The position numbers were made by a program, and so were the translations under genes. The notes under the pieces are model-generated. The model saw only the letters and a list, made by a program, of their open reading frames with translations. It did not search any database and had not been told where the DNA came from. A stretch of DNA of 64,000 bases, taken from NCBI RefSeq assembly GCF_030651915.1, contig NZ_JAUSBV010000005.1, forward strand, positions 992,001 through 1,056,000, in the 5' to 3' direction. Positions 8,661 to 17,691 of this stretch are shown here, in pieces; position 1 is the first letter of the stretch, and the number at the start of each line of letters is the position of its first letter. This DNA is from Parvibaculum sp. (GTDB lineage: Bacteria > Pseudomonadota > Alphaproteobacteria > Parvibaculales > Parvibaculaceae).

Positions 8661-8720
8661 GCGTTTCCGGACGGTGAACCGCCCCCTTTGGTTCAAAGGA
8701 GGCACTTCACCTGGAAACGC
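8661..8720. other. Long imperfect stem-loop at the glk 3' end
   Basis: GCGTTTCC...GGTGAA (8661-8677) is complementary to TTCACCTGGAAACGC (8706-8720), allowing a 3-nt bulge. Inside, CCTTTG and CAAAGG form a second helix. The structure touches the glk stop codon and faces the ggt terminator, so it probably ends or stabilises the leftward transcript. Confidence 0.5.
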
Positions 8721-9712
8721 TAGAGCGCGGCGCGGGCCGCGCGGGCAAGGCCGAGCAGCGCCGCGTCGGGACGGGTGACGACGAAAGCGGGGATCGCTTT
8801 CATCCAGTCTTCGAGGCGGCCCTTGGCCTCGAAACGGGCGCGGAAAAGATCTTCGTCGAAAAGGCCCGGCATGGCGGCAATCCAGCCGGGCACGATGCCG
8901 CCGGCGATATAGACGCCGCCACGCGCGCCGAAGGTCAGCGCCATATCGCCGGCAACCGCGCCGAGCCAGCCGCAAAACAGCGCCACCGTTTCGCGCGCAA
9001 GGGCGCAGGTGTCGGCGTGGGCGCGGGCGGCGATTTCCTCGGGCGTCAGCGGATCGGCTGGCGCGCCATAAAGTGCTGCCAGCGTCGCATGGAGCGTGAC
9101 AAGACCGGGACCGGAGAGAACACGTTCGGCCGAGACATGACCGAAGCGCGCCTGAAGATGCGCCAGAACCGCCGCCTCATGTGCATTGGCCGGCGCCAGA
9201 TCGACATGGCCGCCCTCGCCCGCCACGGCGATCGCCTGCGGGCCGTCGAAGACAAGCGCCGAGACGCCAAGGCCGGTGCCGGCGCCGACAATGGCAATGG
9301 GGACGTCGGATAATGGTTCGCGCGCGCGGCCGATGGGATGACGGTCGGCCGATGCAAGGGCCGGAACCGCGAGCGCCAATGCCGCGAAGTCGTTCATCAG
9401 ACATGGGCGCGCGACAGCGGTGGCGCGGGCCAGCGCTTCGACGCTGACCTCCCAGGGACAATTGGTGAGGCGGATATGCGCCGTCGCCCCGGCCCCCGAA
9501 ACGGGACCGGCGGCGCAAAGGGCGGCCGCGCCAAGCGCGGGATGGCCTTCGGTCTCGAGAAAGGCTTCAAGCGCATCGTCGAGCCGCGCATAGGCGGTGG
9601 TGTGGAGCACGGTCACCGGGCCGAGCGTCAACTCGCCGCCGCGCGCGAGCGCCAACGCGAAGCGTGCATTGGTGCCGCCGATATCTGCCACGAGAAGCTT
9701 CTCGCTCTTCAT
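8720..9712 (-). CDS. glk: Glucokinase
   Basis: A 330-aa bacterial glucokinase of the E. coli Glk type, phosphorylating glucose with ATP. It begins with the phosphate-binding motif (VADIGGTNARFALA), has the substrate Asp in LMNDFAALALA, the IVGAGTGLGVS adenosine/phosphate loop, the GEGGHVDLAP His motif, and a C-terminal VYIAGGIVPG motif. Its ATG overlaps the stop of the histidine kinase gene by 4 bp, so the two are translationally coupled; this is an unusual pairing. Glucose 6-phosphate would feed pgi, encoded elsewhere in the window. Confidence 0.93.
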   Translation of the reverse strand: MKSEKLLVADIGGTNARFALALARGGELTLGPVTVLHTTAYARLDDALEAFLETEGHPALGAAALCAAGPVSGAGATAHIRLTNCPWEVSVEALARATAVARPCLMNDFAALALAVPALASADRHPIGRAREPLSDVPIAIVGAGTGLGVSALVFDGPQAIAVAGEGGHVDLAPANAHEAAVLAHLQARFGHVSAERVLSGPGLVTLHATLAALYGAPADPLTPEEIAARAHADTCALARETVALFCGWLGAVAGDMALTFGARGGVYIAGGIVPGWIAAMPGLFDEDLFRARFEAKGRLEDWMKAIPAFVVTRPDAALLGLARAARAAL

Positions 9713-11190
9713 GCCGACGCGATCCCTGTCGCGTCGCAGGCCGACAGCGCGCCGCTAGTGTCGGGGATGCAGATGCGGAAATGCGTGCCCGACGCCGCGC
9801 TTTCGACAAGTTCGATATGACCGCCATGCGCGCGGACCAGCTCCTCGACAATGGCCAGACCGAGACCGCTGCCGCCGGCGCGCACGCCACCCGAAAAGGG
9901 TTCGAACAGATGCGCGCGGGCCTTTTCGGGCAGGCCGGGGCCGGTGTCGACGATATCGACATGCACCCGGTCCGCTTCGCGGCGGGCGGAGATGCGGATG
10001 TCGCCGCCTGTCGCGTTTTCGGCCAACACCTGCGCCGCATTGCGGGTCAGGTTCAGCAGGATGCGAAAGAGATGATCGGGATCGGCTTCGATCTCGAGAG
10101 CGGGCGGGACATCGTTCACCCAGCGGATATGGGCCTGCGGCGCCCAGGCCGCTTCCGCGACCTCGTCGGCGAAAGCGGCCAGCGCGATGCGCGTGCGGCG
10201 GGGCGGCGCTTCCTCGGCGCGTCCGAATTTCAATGTGTTGGCACAGAGATCGATCGCCCGGTCGATTGCGGCAAAGAGGCGCGGCGCCAGATGCTGCACC
10301 ATCGGATCGTCGATGGCGCCGATGCGGTCGGACATCAACTGGGCGCTGGCGAGGATGTTGCGCAGGTCGTGGCTGATCTTGCTGACGGCCGTGCCGAGCG
10401 AGGCGAGATGCGCCTTCTGGCTCAAGGTGGCGCGAATTTCCTTCTGCATCAGCGATAGTTCGCGTTCGGCGATGCCGATTTCGTCGGCACGGCCCGAAGG
10501 CGCGATGACGCGGCGGGCGTCTTCCGGGTCGTTGCGGAAGGCAACCATGTTTTCGGTGATGCGGCGCATCGGCCGCACAAGCACGAAATGAAGTGCTGTG
10601 AAGACGAGACCGGCGGTGATGATCGAGATCACCAGCGAGAGGAGAAAGATGTTCTTGCCGTAGCGCAGCATCGCGTGGCGCAGCGGCGTTTCGTCGAAGA
10701 CGATTTCGATCGACTCGCCGGCCGCAAAACGCGGATTGCCGGTGACGAGCACGACGCGGCCGTCGCCGGCAAGAAGCGTTTCGAAGGCATCCATGACCAG
10801 AAACATCGCCATGGCGTCGCGCAGGTCGAAGCTCGTGTCGACCGTCGGTGGCATGTCCTCGCTCAGAACCAGGCGGCGCGCCTCGTCGCGATGCAGCGCG
10901 ACCGCATAGACCTGGGCGTTTTTCAGCAGTTCCTCGCGCAAGGCCGGCGAGACCATGTTGTCGGGCCGGGCCTCCAGCGCCAGCGAGGCGATTTGCGCGG
11001 CGGCCAAACGCTGCTCGAGCCAGGTAAGGCGAAAATTGGCAATCGAGGGCACGAAGATCAGCACTTCGGCCAGCATCACGAAGAGAACCGTCAGCACCAG
11101 CAGGCGGCGCGACAGGCTTTCGCGCAGCGGACGGGCAAGACGCGCGAGCCTGCCTTCCGCAATGCCGCCATTGTCCGCCGTCGCTCTCAT
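9709..11190 (-). CDS. Membrane sensor histidine kinase (orphan)
   Basis: A 493-aa sensor kinase. TM1 is at about 30-51, a periplasmic sensor domain at 52-178, TM2 at 180-205, then a HAMP-like linker. The dimerisation domain carries the phospho-acceptor His274 (SKISHDLRN), and the HATPase domain has N box LLNLTRNAAQVL and G boxes DTGPGLP and GGSGLGLAI. I start at 11190 because a longer open frame would run into the preceding oxidoreductase gene. No response regulator is adjacent; the neighbours are glk (coupled) and the FAD oxidoreductase (31 bp upstream). Signal unknown. Confidence 0.88.
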   Translation of the reverse strand: MRATADNGGIAEGRLARLARPLRESLSRRLLVLTVLFVMLAEVLIFVPSIANFRLTWLEQRLAAAQIASLALEARPDNMVSPALREELLKNAQVYAVALHRDEARRLVLSEDMPPTVDTSFDLRDAMAMFLVMDAFETLLAGDGRVVLVTGNPRFAAGESIEIVFDETPLRHAMLRYGKNIFLLSLVISIITAGLVFTALHFVLVRPMRRITENMVAFRNDPEDARRVIAPSGRADEIGIAERELSLMQKEIRATLSQKAHLASLGTAVSKISHDLRNILASAQLMSDRIGAIDDPMVQHLAPRLFAAIDRAIDLCANTLKFGRAEEAPPRRTRIALAAFADEVAEAAWAPQAHIRWVNDVPPALEIEADPDHLFRILLNLTRNAAQVLAENATGGDIRISARREADRVHVDIVDTGPGLPEKARAHLFEPFSGGVRAGGSGLGLAIVEELVRAHGGHIELVESAASGTHFRICIPDTSGALSACDATGIASA

Positions 11191-11221
11191 GGTCTCCGTC
11201 CCTGGCGTTCCGGGCACCAGC

Positions 11222-12646
11222 TTAGCCGAACAGGCCGAGAAAGCGCACCAGCATTCGCGTTTTGGGGCTGAAAAGCGTCGGTGTGTAGTAGGAGCCGGCC
11301 ACACGCTTGCCGACTTCGGAGAAGGTCGGATAGGGCGCAACGACGCCGGCCATGGCGCTGAGCTTCAGGGCGTGGGTCTTCGCCAGCACCCAGGGCAGGA
11401 TCAACTCGCCTGCATGGGCGCCGGCGATGGTGGCGCCGAGCACGCGGGCATGACTGTCGGTGATGACCTTGATGACGCCGTCGGTTTCGTGTTCGGCCTG
11501 GGCGCGGTCGTTCTCGGCGAAGTGCCAGCGCAGCACGTTGATCTTCATGTGACGTTCGCGGGCTTCCGTCTCGGTTTCGCCGACATGGGCGAGTTCGGGA
11601 TCGGTGTAGGTCACCCAGGGAATCGAGGTGTGATCGGCCTTGGCCGGCACGCGGAAGAGCGCGTTGCGGATGACGATGCCGGCGTGATAGCCGGCGACAT
11701 GGGTGAACTGAAGGCCGCCCGCCACGTCGCCGATGCCGAAGACGTGCTTGTTGGTCGTGCGCAGGCGTTCATCGACGACGAGACCTTTCGGCGAATATTC
11801 GATGCCGGCCTTTTCGAGTTCGAGGCCCTCGACATTGGCGCGGCGCCCGGTCGCGATGAGGAGATGCGAGCCTTCGATCTCGCGCGTCTTGCCGCCGACT
11901 TCAACCGTTACCACGACGCGGCCCGTCTCGCCGGCGACGCTTGCGACTTTCGCGTCTTCGACGATCTCGACACCTTCGCGGCGCAGGCGGTCGACGACGA
12001 TGGCCGAGAGTTCCGGGTCGTCGCGACCGAAAACGCGCAAGCCTTCGAGGACCGTCACCTTGGCGCCGAGACGACGATGCGCCTGTGCCATTTCCATGCC
12101 GATCGGGCCGCCACCGACAACGATCAGATGGGCCGGGCATTCGGTATTTTCGAAGATGTTCTCGTTGGTGAAGAACGGCAGTTTGTCGAGACCGGGGATC
12201 GGCGGCACAGCGGCACGCGAGCCGGTGGCGATCACGAAACGGCGGGCGCTGATTTCATTGTCGCCGGCGATTACGGTCGAGGCGTCCTTGAAGCGGCCAT
12301 GCTCCTTGATGACGGTGACGCCGAGCGCCTCGAAGCGGGCGACGGAATCGTTGGGGGCAATGGCCGCGATAACGCCGTGGACATGGGCATGGACCTTGGC
12401 AAAATCGACCTTGGGTCTTGCCGGCGCGATACCGAAAGGCGCGCCCGCGCTCATGCGGTAAGCCTGTTTGGCTGCGGCGAGCAGCGCTTTCGAGGGAACA
12501 CAGCCGGTGTTGAGGCAATCACCGCCCATCGCGTCGCGCTCGATCAGCACCGTCCTGGCGCCCATCTGCGCGGCACCTGCCGCCACCGACAGTCCGCCCG
12601 AGCCTGCGCCGATGATGCAGATGTCGGCCTTGATCCGCTTCGCCAT
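11222..12646 (-). CDS. FAD-dependent pyridine nucleotide-disulfide oxidoreductase (MerA/Lpd-like)
   Basis: A 474-aa flavoprotein with an N-terminal FAD Rossmann motif (IIGAGSGG), the redox pair Cys44-Cys49 in CLNTGCVPSK, a central NAD(P)H Rossmann motif (VVGGGPIGMEMA) and a dimerisation domain. In lipoamide dehydrogenases the C-terminus carries a catalytic His-Glu in HAHPTxSE. Here it reads APYPTFSE, so the base His is missing, as in the mercuric-reductase-like subgroup of unknown substrate. There is no N-terminal HMA domain, and the C-terminus lacks the vicinal Cys pair of MerA. It follows a TVP38 membrane gene, a pairing seen in many bacteria, sometimes as one fused protein. Confidence 0.88.
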   Translation of the reverse strand: MAKRIKADICIIGAGSGGLSVAAGAAQMGARTVLIERDAMGGDCLNTGCVPSKALLAAAKQAYRMSAGAPFGIAPARPKVDFAKVHAHVHGVIAAIAPNDSVARFEALGVTVIKEHGRFKDASTVIAGDNEISARRFVIATGSRAAVPPIPGLDKLPFFTNENIFENTECPAHLIVVGGGPIGMEMAQAHRRLGAKVTVLEGLRVFGRDDPELSAIVVDRLRREGVEIVEDAKVASVAGETGRVVVTVEVGGKTREIEGSHLLIATGRRANVEGLELEKAGIEYSPKGLVVDERLRTTNKHVFGIGDVAGGLQFTHVAGYHAGIVIRNALFRVPAKADHTSIPWVTYTDPELAHVGETETEARERHMKINVLRWHFAENDRAQAEHETDGVIKVITDSHARVLGATIAGAHAGELILPWVLAKTHALKLSAMAGVVAPYPTFSEVGKRVAGSYYTPTLFSPKTRMLVRFLGLFG

Positions 12647-12691
12647 GATTTCCTCAGCGTGTTGGGACAGTGTGTCGGGAAGACGTGGCGC

Positions 12692-13426
12692 TCAATCCTG
12701 CGCCGCGCCGGTCATGCGTTTGTAGATGACGGGTACCAGAGCCAGAACCGCCAGCGCCAGCACAGGACCGATGATCTGCGGCTCGAAGAACAGGCCGAGA
12801 TCGGGATCGCGGCCGGCGTCGAAGACCGCGCCAAGGCCGTTGCCGAGGCTGGCATAGACGAAGGTGCCGGGAATGATGCCGATGAAGGTGGCGACGACAT
12901 AGGTGCGCAGGGGAACGCCGAGAAAGGCCGGCGCCAGATTGACCAGGAAGAAGGGGAAGAGCGGCACCAGCCGCAGCACCAGCATGTAGTTGAAGGCGTT
13001 CTTGCCGAAGCCTTGCTCCAGCTTGCGCAGGCCCGGCCCCGCCTTTGCGCGCAACAGGTCGCCCAGCGCGGTTTTTGCCGCCAGGAAAATTGCCGTCGCA
13101 CCGACCGTCGCGCCGACAACCGTCAGCGTCCCGCCGAGCCATGTGCCGAAGAGAAAGCCGCCGGTCAGGGTGGCGACCAGCGCGGCCGGCAGCGAGAAGG
13201 CGACGATGGCGATGTAGGCCAGGACATAGATGAGCGCCGCAAGCAGCAGATTGTCGGCGACCCAGTGGGTCAGCGCCTGCCGGTTGTCGCGCAGCGTGTC
13301 GAGGGTCGCATAGCGGTCAAGGCCGAGGGCGAAAAAGGCGACGAGGCCGGCCGCCAGCACCACGAGCGGCAGGAGACGGCCAACGGAAAAATTGCGCGCC
13401 GGCAATTGCGGGGGTGTTTCGGTCAT
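12692..13426 (-). CDS. TVP38/TMEM64-family membrane protein
   Basis: A 244-aa inner-membrane protein of the VTT (SNARE-associated/DedA-related) family. It has about six hydrophobic segments and the conserved core GGFLFGTWLGGTLTVVGATVGA, then RLVPLFPFFLVNLAPAFLGV and a TFIGIIPGTFVYASLG loop. The family is linked to membrane lipid or ion handling, with no settled bacterial function. Its start overlaps the DUF547 stop by 4 bp, and the oxidoreductase follows 45 bp later, so the three look like one unit. Confidence 0.88.
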   Translation of the reverse strand: MTETPPQLPARNFSVGRLLPLVVLAAGLVAFFALGLDRYATLDTLRDNRQALTHWVADNLLLAALIYVLAYIAIVAFSLPAALVATLTGGFLFGTWLGGTLTVVGATVGATAIFLAAKTALGDLLRAKAGPGLRKLEQGFGKNAFNYMLVLRLVPLFPFFLVNLAPAFLGVPLRTYVVATFIGIIPGTFVYASLGNGLGAVFDAGRDPDLGLFFEPQIIGPVLALAVLALVPVIYKRMTGAAQD

Positions 13427-14247
13427 TCCACTTTCTCCAGACGCGCCGCGTCGTTGAGCGACCAGTCGTAATCATATGACGACACGCGCGAGACCCCGGC
13501 CAGCGCAGCGGCAAGCTTCGGCCCGGCATATTTGCGCAATTCGGCGAGAACGCCGGCCTCGGTGCCGCCAAAATCCTTCTTGTACCAGCTAAAAATGCTC
13601 GAGGCGGTGAGGCGGCCATCGCGGAAGGCGGCACCGCGCGGGCTGTTGATGTAGCGGCGCGCGGCCTCATCGAGCATGGCATCGAGGGTCGCCCCCTCAT
13701 ATGGCTCGGTGGCCAGATCCGGGCAGCTCCAGGAGGCACAATTGACCGCATAGTGAACGCGGGCATCGCCGAAATCGGGGCGCAGGATGCCGTGTTCGAT
13801 GTCGTCGAGCGACAGATCGCGGCCCGCAACGCGAACGAGCTTCTTGCCCCAAGGCCCGCGGGCAAAGAGGCCCGGCGAAATCGAAATGTCACGGATCGAG
13901 GCCACGGGGTAGTGGTCGATCACAACCTGAACGGTCACTGCATTGTAGAGATTGACCCAAAAGGCGAATTGCTCGTCGCGGGACAAGGCGGCCGGGTCTA
14001 TCGCTTCAAGGCTCTCGATATAGGCGGCAAGCGCCGCACGATCCGGCTCGCTTGCCTTGAGGCCCGCATAGTCGACGAAATGCGGCGCCGCCCCACCGTC
14101 GTCCGGCGGCGGCAGAACCAGCCAGCTCTGCAGCAACGCGCCCCAGGGCCGGTGATCGGGCGTCATGGGCGGCTCCGCGCCGGCCGGGGCGACCAAAACG
14201 CCAAAAAAGAACAAAAATAGAACAATATAACGGGCTCTCCCGGACAT
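13423..14247 (-). CDS. DUF547 domain protein, secreted
   Basis: A 274-aa protein with a Sec signal peptide (hydrophobic core LFLFFFGVL, likely cleaved after PAGA). The DUF547 domain covers most of the rest, with the typical FWVNLYNAVTV and a later HYAVNCASWSCP motif. The Cys and His of the second motif resemble a papain-like catalytic layout, but enzymatic activity is not established. The start at 14247 was chosen for the signal peptide; the longer frame adds a non-signal extension. First gene of the leftward run to glk, diverging from the rpmH cluster. Confidence 0.85.
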   Translation of the reverse strand: MSGRARYIVLFLFFFGVLVAPAGAEPPMTPDHRPWGALLQSWLVLPPPDDGGAAPHFVDYAGLKASEPDRAALAAYIESLEAIDPAALSRDEQFAFWVNLYNAVTVQVVIDHYPVASIRDISISPGLFARGPWGKKLVRVAGRDLSLDDIEHGILRPDFGDARVHYAVNCASWSCPDLATEPYEGATLDAMLDEAARRYINSPRGAAFRDGRLTASSIFSWYKKDFGGTEAGVLAELRKYAGPKLAAALAGVSRVSSYDYDWSLNDAARLEKVE

Positions 14248-14364
14248 GGTGCTGCTCCCTGATGGCGAAGCGGCCGGACCATACGCCGAATGCGGCGGCC
14301 CGAAACGGGGTATCACTCATTTGTGAGACAAAGTCAGGCAGAGTGAAACAAGACAGGCATGGCG

Positions 14365-14394
14365 TTGACTTGCGCGACCCATATCGCTTATACA
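14365..14394 (+). promoter_or_regulatory. Promoter of the rpmH-rnpA operon
   Basis: TTGACT (14365-14370) and TATACA (14389-14394) are 18 bp apart, near the sigma-70 consensus. They lie 110 bp upstream of rpmH in the gap before the divergent DUF547 gene. Confidence 0.75.
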
Positions 14395-14503
14395 CCCGCC
14401 TGACAGCCGTGAGGCGGCAACGCCTGCGGCTCTTGTTTTTTATTGGCATTCGAGAGGCCGGCTCCCCTGAGCTGCCCGGTGCCGGACCTGCCGGAGAAGA
14501 GAC

Positions 14504-14638
14504 GTGAAACGGACCTATCAACCGAGCGAACTCGTCCGCAAGCGCCGCCACGGCTTCCGCGCGCGCACGGCCACCAAAGGTGGCCGCAAGGTGCTCGCCG
14601 CCCGCCGGGCCAAGGGCCGCAAGCGGCTTTCGGCCTGA
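14504..14638 (+). CDS. rpmH: 50S ribosomal protein L34
   Basis: A 44-aa, very basic protein starting at GTG 14504: [18 protein letters not shown], then a run of Arg and Lys ending in RKRLSA. This is the full length and typical sequence of bacterial L34, which lines the peptide exit side of 23S rRNA. GGAGAAGAGAC upstream is the ribosome-binding site. It begins the conserved rpmH-rnpA-yidC-engB cluster. Confidence 0.97.
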   Translation: MKRTYQPSELVRKRRHGFRARTATKGGRKVLAARRAKGRKRLSA

Positions 14639-14718
14639 CCCCACTCCGCAACGCCGGCGCCTGCCCGCCGACGGCTTACCGGGTACGCGGTTGTCCGGGT
14701 CCGAATGCGAGCAGCCCG

Positions 14719-15141
14719 ATGGACCGCCAGATCGACAAAATTCGCAAACGCCGAGATTTCCTTGCCGCCGCTCGCGGGCGCAAGCGGGCCGAACGCGGCC
14801 TCGTGCTGCAAGCGCTCGACCGACAGGACGGTGCTGCACCCCGCGCCGGATTTACCGTCACCCGCAAAGTGGGCAACGCCGTCATCCGCAATCGCGCCAA
14901 GCGCCGGTTGCGCGCGGCGGCGGCTGAAATTCTTCCGCTTGCCGCAAAACCCGGCTACGACTACGTGCTGATCGGCCGCCACGACACGCCGACGCGCCGA
15001 TGGGCCGAACTTCTCGCCGATCTACGCGCCGCGCTTGACGAGGTTCACGGCAGCCACACCACCAGGCCACGCGACCGCGCTTCCGCCTCACGCTCCGAAG
15101 CTTCGCCTTCCGACATCGGGAAAGACCTGCCACATGGGTGA
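14719..15141 (+). CDS. rnpA: Ribonuclease P protein component
   Basis: A 140-aa basic protein that binds the RNase P RNA and helps mature tRNA 5' ends. It has the family signature (GFTVTRKVGNAVIRNRAKRR, about 40-60). The start at 14719 opens with RQIDKIRKRRDF, the canonical N-terminal helix. The C-terminal 20 or so residues are a low-complexity extension (RDRASASRSEASPS) beyond the usual 120 aa, and its last codons overlap the yidC start by 8 bp. It lies 80 bp after rpmH. Confidence 0.93.
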   Translation: MDRQIDKIRKRRDFLAAARGRKRAERGLVLQALDRQDGAAPRAGFTVTRKVGNAVIRNRAKRRLRAAAAEILPLAAKPGYDYVLIGRHDTPTRRWAELLADLRAALDEVHGSHTTRPRDRASASRSEASPSDIGKDLPHG

Positions 15142-16963
15142 CAACCGCAACTTCATCATCGCCATTTTCCTGTCGGTTCTCGTTTTTATCGGGTGGCAGT
15201 ATCTGGTCATCAATCCACAAATGGAAGCCGAGCGCGCGCGGCAGGAAGCGATCGAGGCGGCGGCCGGGGCCGAGACGGGCGCAGCTGACGCGCCGGGCGG
15301 CGATGTGCGATTGCCGTCGGTCGAAGCGCCGGCGCAGCCCGGCATCGGCGGCGTCATTGCGGCCGAAACATTGCCGCGCGATTCCGCACTGGCCCAGGCG
15401 CCGCGGCTGGCCATTCGTTCGGCCGAGCTCGACGGCTCGATTTCGCTGAGAGGTGCGCGCTTCGACGACCTCCGGCTGCGGCAGTATCGCGCGACGACCG
15501 ATCCCGAGAGCGCCGAGATCGCGCTGTTCTCGCCGGCCAAGACGCCGGCTCCCTATTTTTCGGAATTCGGGTTCATCGGGGTTCCGGGCGCGAATGTGAA
15601 CCTTCCCGACGCGGCGAGCGTGTGGCGCGTGGCGGAGGGCGAGACACTGACGCCCGAGACGCCGGTGACGCTTGCCTGGGATAATGGCGCGGGCCTCACC
15701 TTCCTGCGCCGTATCACGCTCGATGAGCATTATCTTTTCACGATTTCCGACCGGATCGAGAACCGCACCGGGCAGGCCGTGACGCTCTTTCCCTACGGCC
15801 TGATCTCGCGCACCGGCAAACCTTCCGGCAGTTCGTTCTTCATTCTGCATGAAGGCCTGATCGGCATGTTTCCCGAGGATGGTCTACGCGAGGTCGACTA
15901 TTCGGACCTCGAGGGGGAACCCGCACAGACATTCGACGCCTCGCGCGGCTGGCTCGGCATGACCGACAAGTACTGGGCGACCGTGCTCGCGCCTGAAAAC
16001 GATCGCCCCTTTACCGCGCGCTTCAGCGAAGACCCCGATCCGCGCCGCGAAATCTACCAGACCGATTTTCGCTACGAAGCCATCACGCTGACCGATGGCG
16101 AAAACTCGACGGTGGAAAGCCGGCTTTTTGCCGGCGCCAAGGTGACGTCCGTGGTCGATAGCTACGATGCCGCCGGCATCTACAAGTTCGAATTGCTTAT
16201 CGACTGGGGCTGGTTCCACTTCCTGACCAAACCGCTGTTTCATGCTCTGCATTTCATCGCGGGTTATATCGGTAATTTCGGCATCGCCATTCTCATCATC
16301 ACGGTACTGATCAAGCTCGTCTTCTACCCGCTTGCCAACAAGTCCTATGTGGCGATGAGCAAGATGAAGAAGCTGCAGCCCGAAATGGAGAAGCTGCGCG
16401 AACGCCACAAGGACGACAAGCTGAAGCAGCAGCAGGAGATCATGGAGCTCTACAAGAAGGAGAAGGTCAATCCGCTGGCCGGCTGCCTTCCCGTTCTGAT
16501 CCAGATTCCGGTGTTCTTTGCGCTCTACAAAGTGCTTTTTGTCACCATCGAAATGCGACATGCACCGTTTTTCGGCTGGATCACCGATCTGTCGGCGCCC
16601 GATCCGACATCGCTCTTCAATCTTTTCGGGCTGATCCCCTGGGACCCGCCATCGCTTCTCATCATCGGCATCTGGCCGCTGATCATGGGCTTTACCATGT
16701 TCGTGCAGATGCGCATGAACCCGCTGCCGGCCGATCCGATCCAGGCGCAGATTTTTACCTGGATGCCGGTGATCTTCACCTTCATGCTGGCAAGCTTCCC
16801 GGCCGGCCTCGTGATCTATTGGGCGTGGAACAACACGCTGTCGGTGCTCCAGCAAGGCGTCATCATGAAGCGCCAGGGCGTCAAGATCGAAGTCTTCAGC
16901 AATATGGGCTTCGACAAGGTTGCGGCGCTCTTCACCGGGGGCGGCGACAAGCCGAAAGGCTGA
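15134..16963 (+). CDS. yidC: Membrane protein insertase YidC
   Basis: A 609-aa inner-membrane insertase that works alone or with SecYEG. TM1 is at about residues 6-22 (FIIAIFLSVLVFIGWQYL). A large periplasmic beta-sandwich domain follows, then the conserved C-terminal 60KD_IMP core with about five helices, from FHALHFIAGYIGNFGIAILI through YPLANKSYVAMSKMKKLQPEM to the last SFPAGLVIYWAWNNTLSV helix. Length matches Gram-negative YidC. Confidence 0.97.
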   Translation: MGDNRNFIIAIFLSVLVFIGWQYLVINPQMEAERARQEAIEAAAGAETGAADAPGGDVRLPSVEAPAQPGIGGVIAAETLPRDSALAQAPRLAIRSAELDGSISLRGARFDDLRLRQYRATTDPESAEIALFSPAKTPAPYFSEFGFIGVPGANVNLPDAASVWRVAEGETLTPETPVTLAWDNGAGLTFLRRITLDEHYLFTISDRIENRTGQAVTLFPYGLISRTGKPSGSSFFILHEGLIGMFPEDGLREVDYSDLEGEPAQTFDASRGWLGMTDKYWATVLAPENDRPFTARFSEDPDPRREIYQTDFRYEAITLTDGENSTVESRLFAGAKVTSVVDSYDAAGIYKFELLIDWGWFHFLTKPLFHALHFIAGYIGNFGIAILIITVLIKLVFYPLANKSYVAMSKMKKLQPEMEKLRERHKDDKLKQQQEIMELYKKEKVNPLAGCLPVLIQIPVFFALYKVLFVTIEMRHAPFFGWITDLSAPDPTSLFNLFGLIPWDPPSLLIIGIWPLIMGFTMFVQMRMNPLPADPIQAQIFTWMPVIFTFMLASFPAGLVIYWAWNNTLSVLQQGVIMKRQGVKIEVFSNMGFDKVAALFTGGGDKPKG

Positions 16964-16966
16964 ACG

Positions 16967-17665
16967 ATGTCCGGGGCGCCAGGCGGCGAGCATGACGACG
17001 ACGCGCCGGACCTCGAAGCGGGACGCTGGCTCTTTGCGCAGACCTGTTCGTTCGTGCGCGGCGCGGTCGATATGGAAGGGTTGCCGCCGGGCGATATGGC
17101 CGAGGTCGCCTTTGCCGGCCGCTCCAATGTCGGCAAGTCGAGCCTTGTCAATGCGCTGACAGGCCGCAAGACGCTGGCCCGCACGTCCAACACCCCCGGA
17201 CGGACCAAGGAACTCAACTTCTTCGTGCTGGGCGCCGAGAACCGGCCGGCCATCATGCTCGCCGACCTGCCGGGTTATGGTTATGCACGCGAAACCCGCA
17301 CCCGCGTCGAACAATGGACCGATCTCGTGATGTCCTATTTGCGCGGCCGCGCGACGCTGCGCCGGGTGCTGCTGCTGATCGACGCGCGGCACGGACTAAA
17401 GGCGAACGACAGCGAAGTGATGGCGCTGCTCGATGAGGCCGCGGTCTCGTACCAGATTGTGCTGACCAAGACCGACAAGCTGAAATCCGGCGAACTGGAA
17501 AAACGGCTGGGTGAGGTTGAGGCCGGCATCCGGGCGCATGTCGCCGCGCATCCACGGGTCATCGCCACCTCGAGCGAGACCGGGACCGGCATCGCCGAAC
17601 TGCGCGCCGAGATCGCCTCGCTGGCCGCGGTCGACGCGCTGGGGTATAAAGCCCGAACCCGTTGA
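16967..17665 (+). CDS. engB: Ribosome biogenesis GTPase YihA/EngB
   Basis: A 232-aa TRAFAC GTPase for large-subunit assembly. G1 is GRSNVGKSS (about 50-58), G2 is SNTPGRT, G3 is DLPGYG, G4 is TKTDK and G5 is TSSETG. The N-terminus has an acidic extension before the core. Its ATG is 3 bp after the yidC stop. Confidence 0.95.
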   Translation: MSGAPGGEHDDDAPDLEAGRWLFAQTCSFVRGAVDMEGLPPGDMAEVAFAGRSNVGKSSLVNALTGRKTLARTSNTPGRTKELNFFVLGAENRPAIMLADLPGYGYARETRTRVEQWTDLVMSYLRGRATLRRVLLLIDARHGLKANDSEVMALLDEAAVSYQIVLTKTDKLKSGELEKRLGEVEAGIRAHVAAHPRVIATSSETGTGIAELRAEIASLAAVDALGYKARTR

Positions 17666-17691
17666 AATCGAGGCAGGGAGTGCGAGGGTCG

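Noticed and set aside
10955-13471. 838-codon open frame on the plus strand
   Set aside because: It is antisense to the kinase, oxidoreductase and TVP38 genes, has a His/Arg/Asp-rich shadow composition and shows no domain.
14443-14718. rnpA starting at an upstream codon within rpmH
   Set aside because: That frame passes through rpmH out of frame; the ATG at 14719 gives the canonical RnpA N-terminus.
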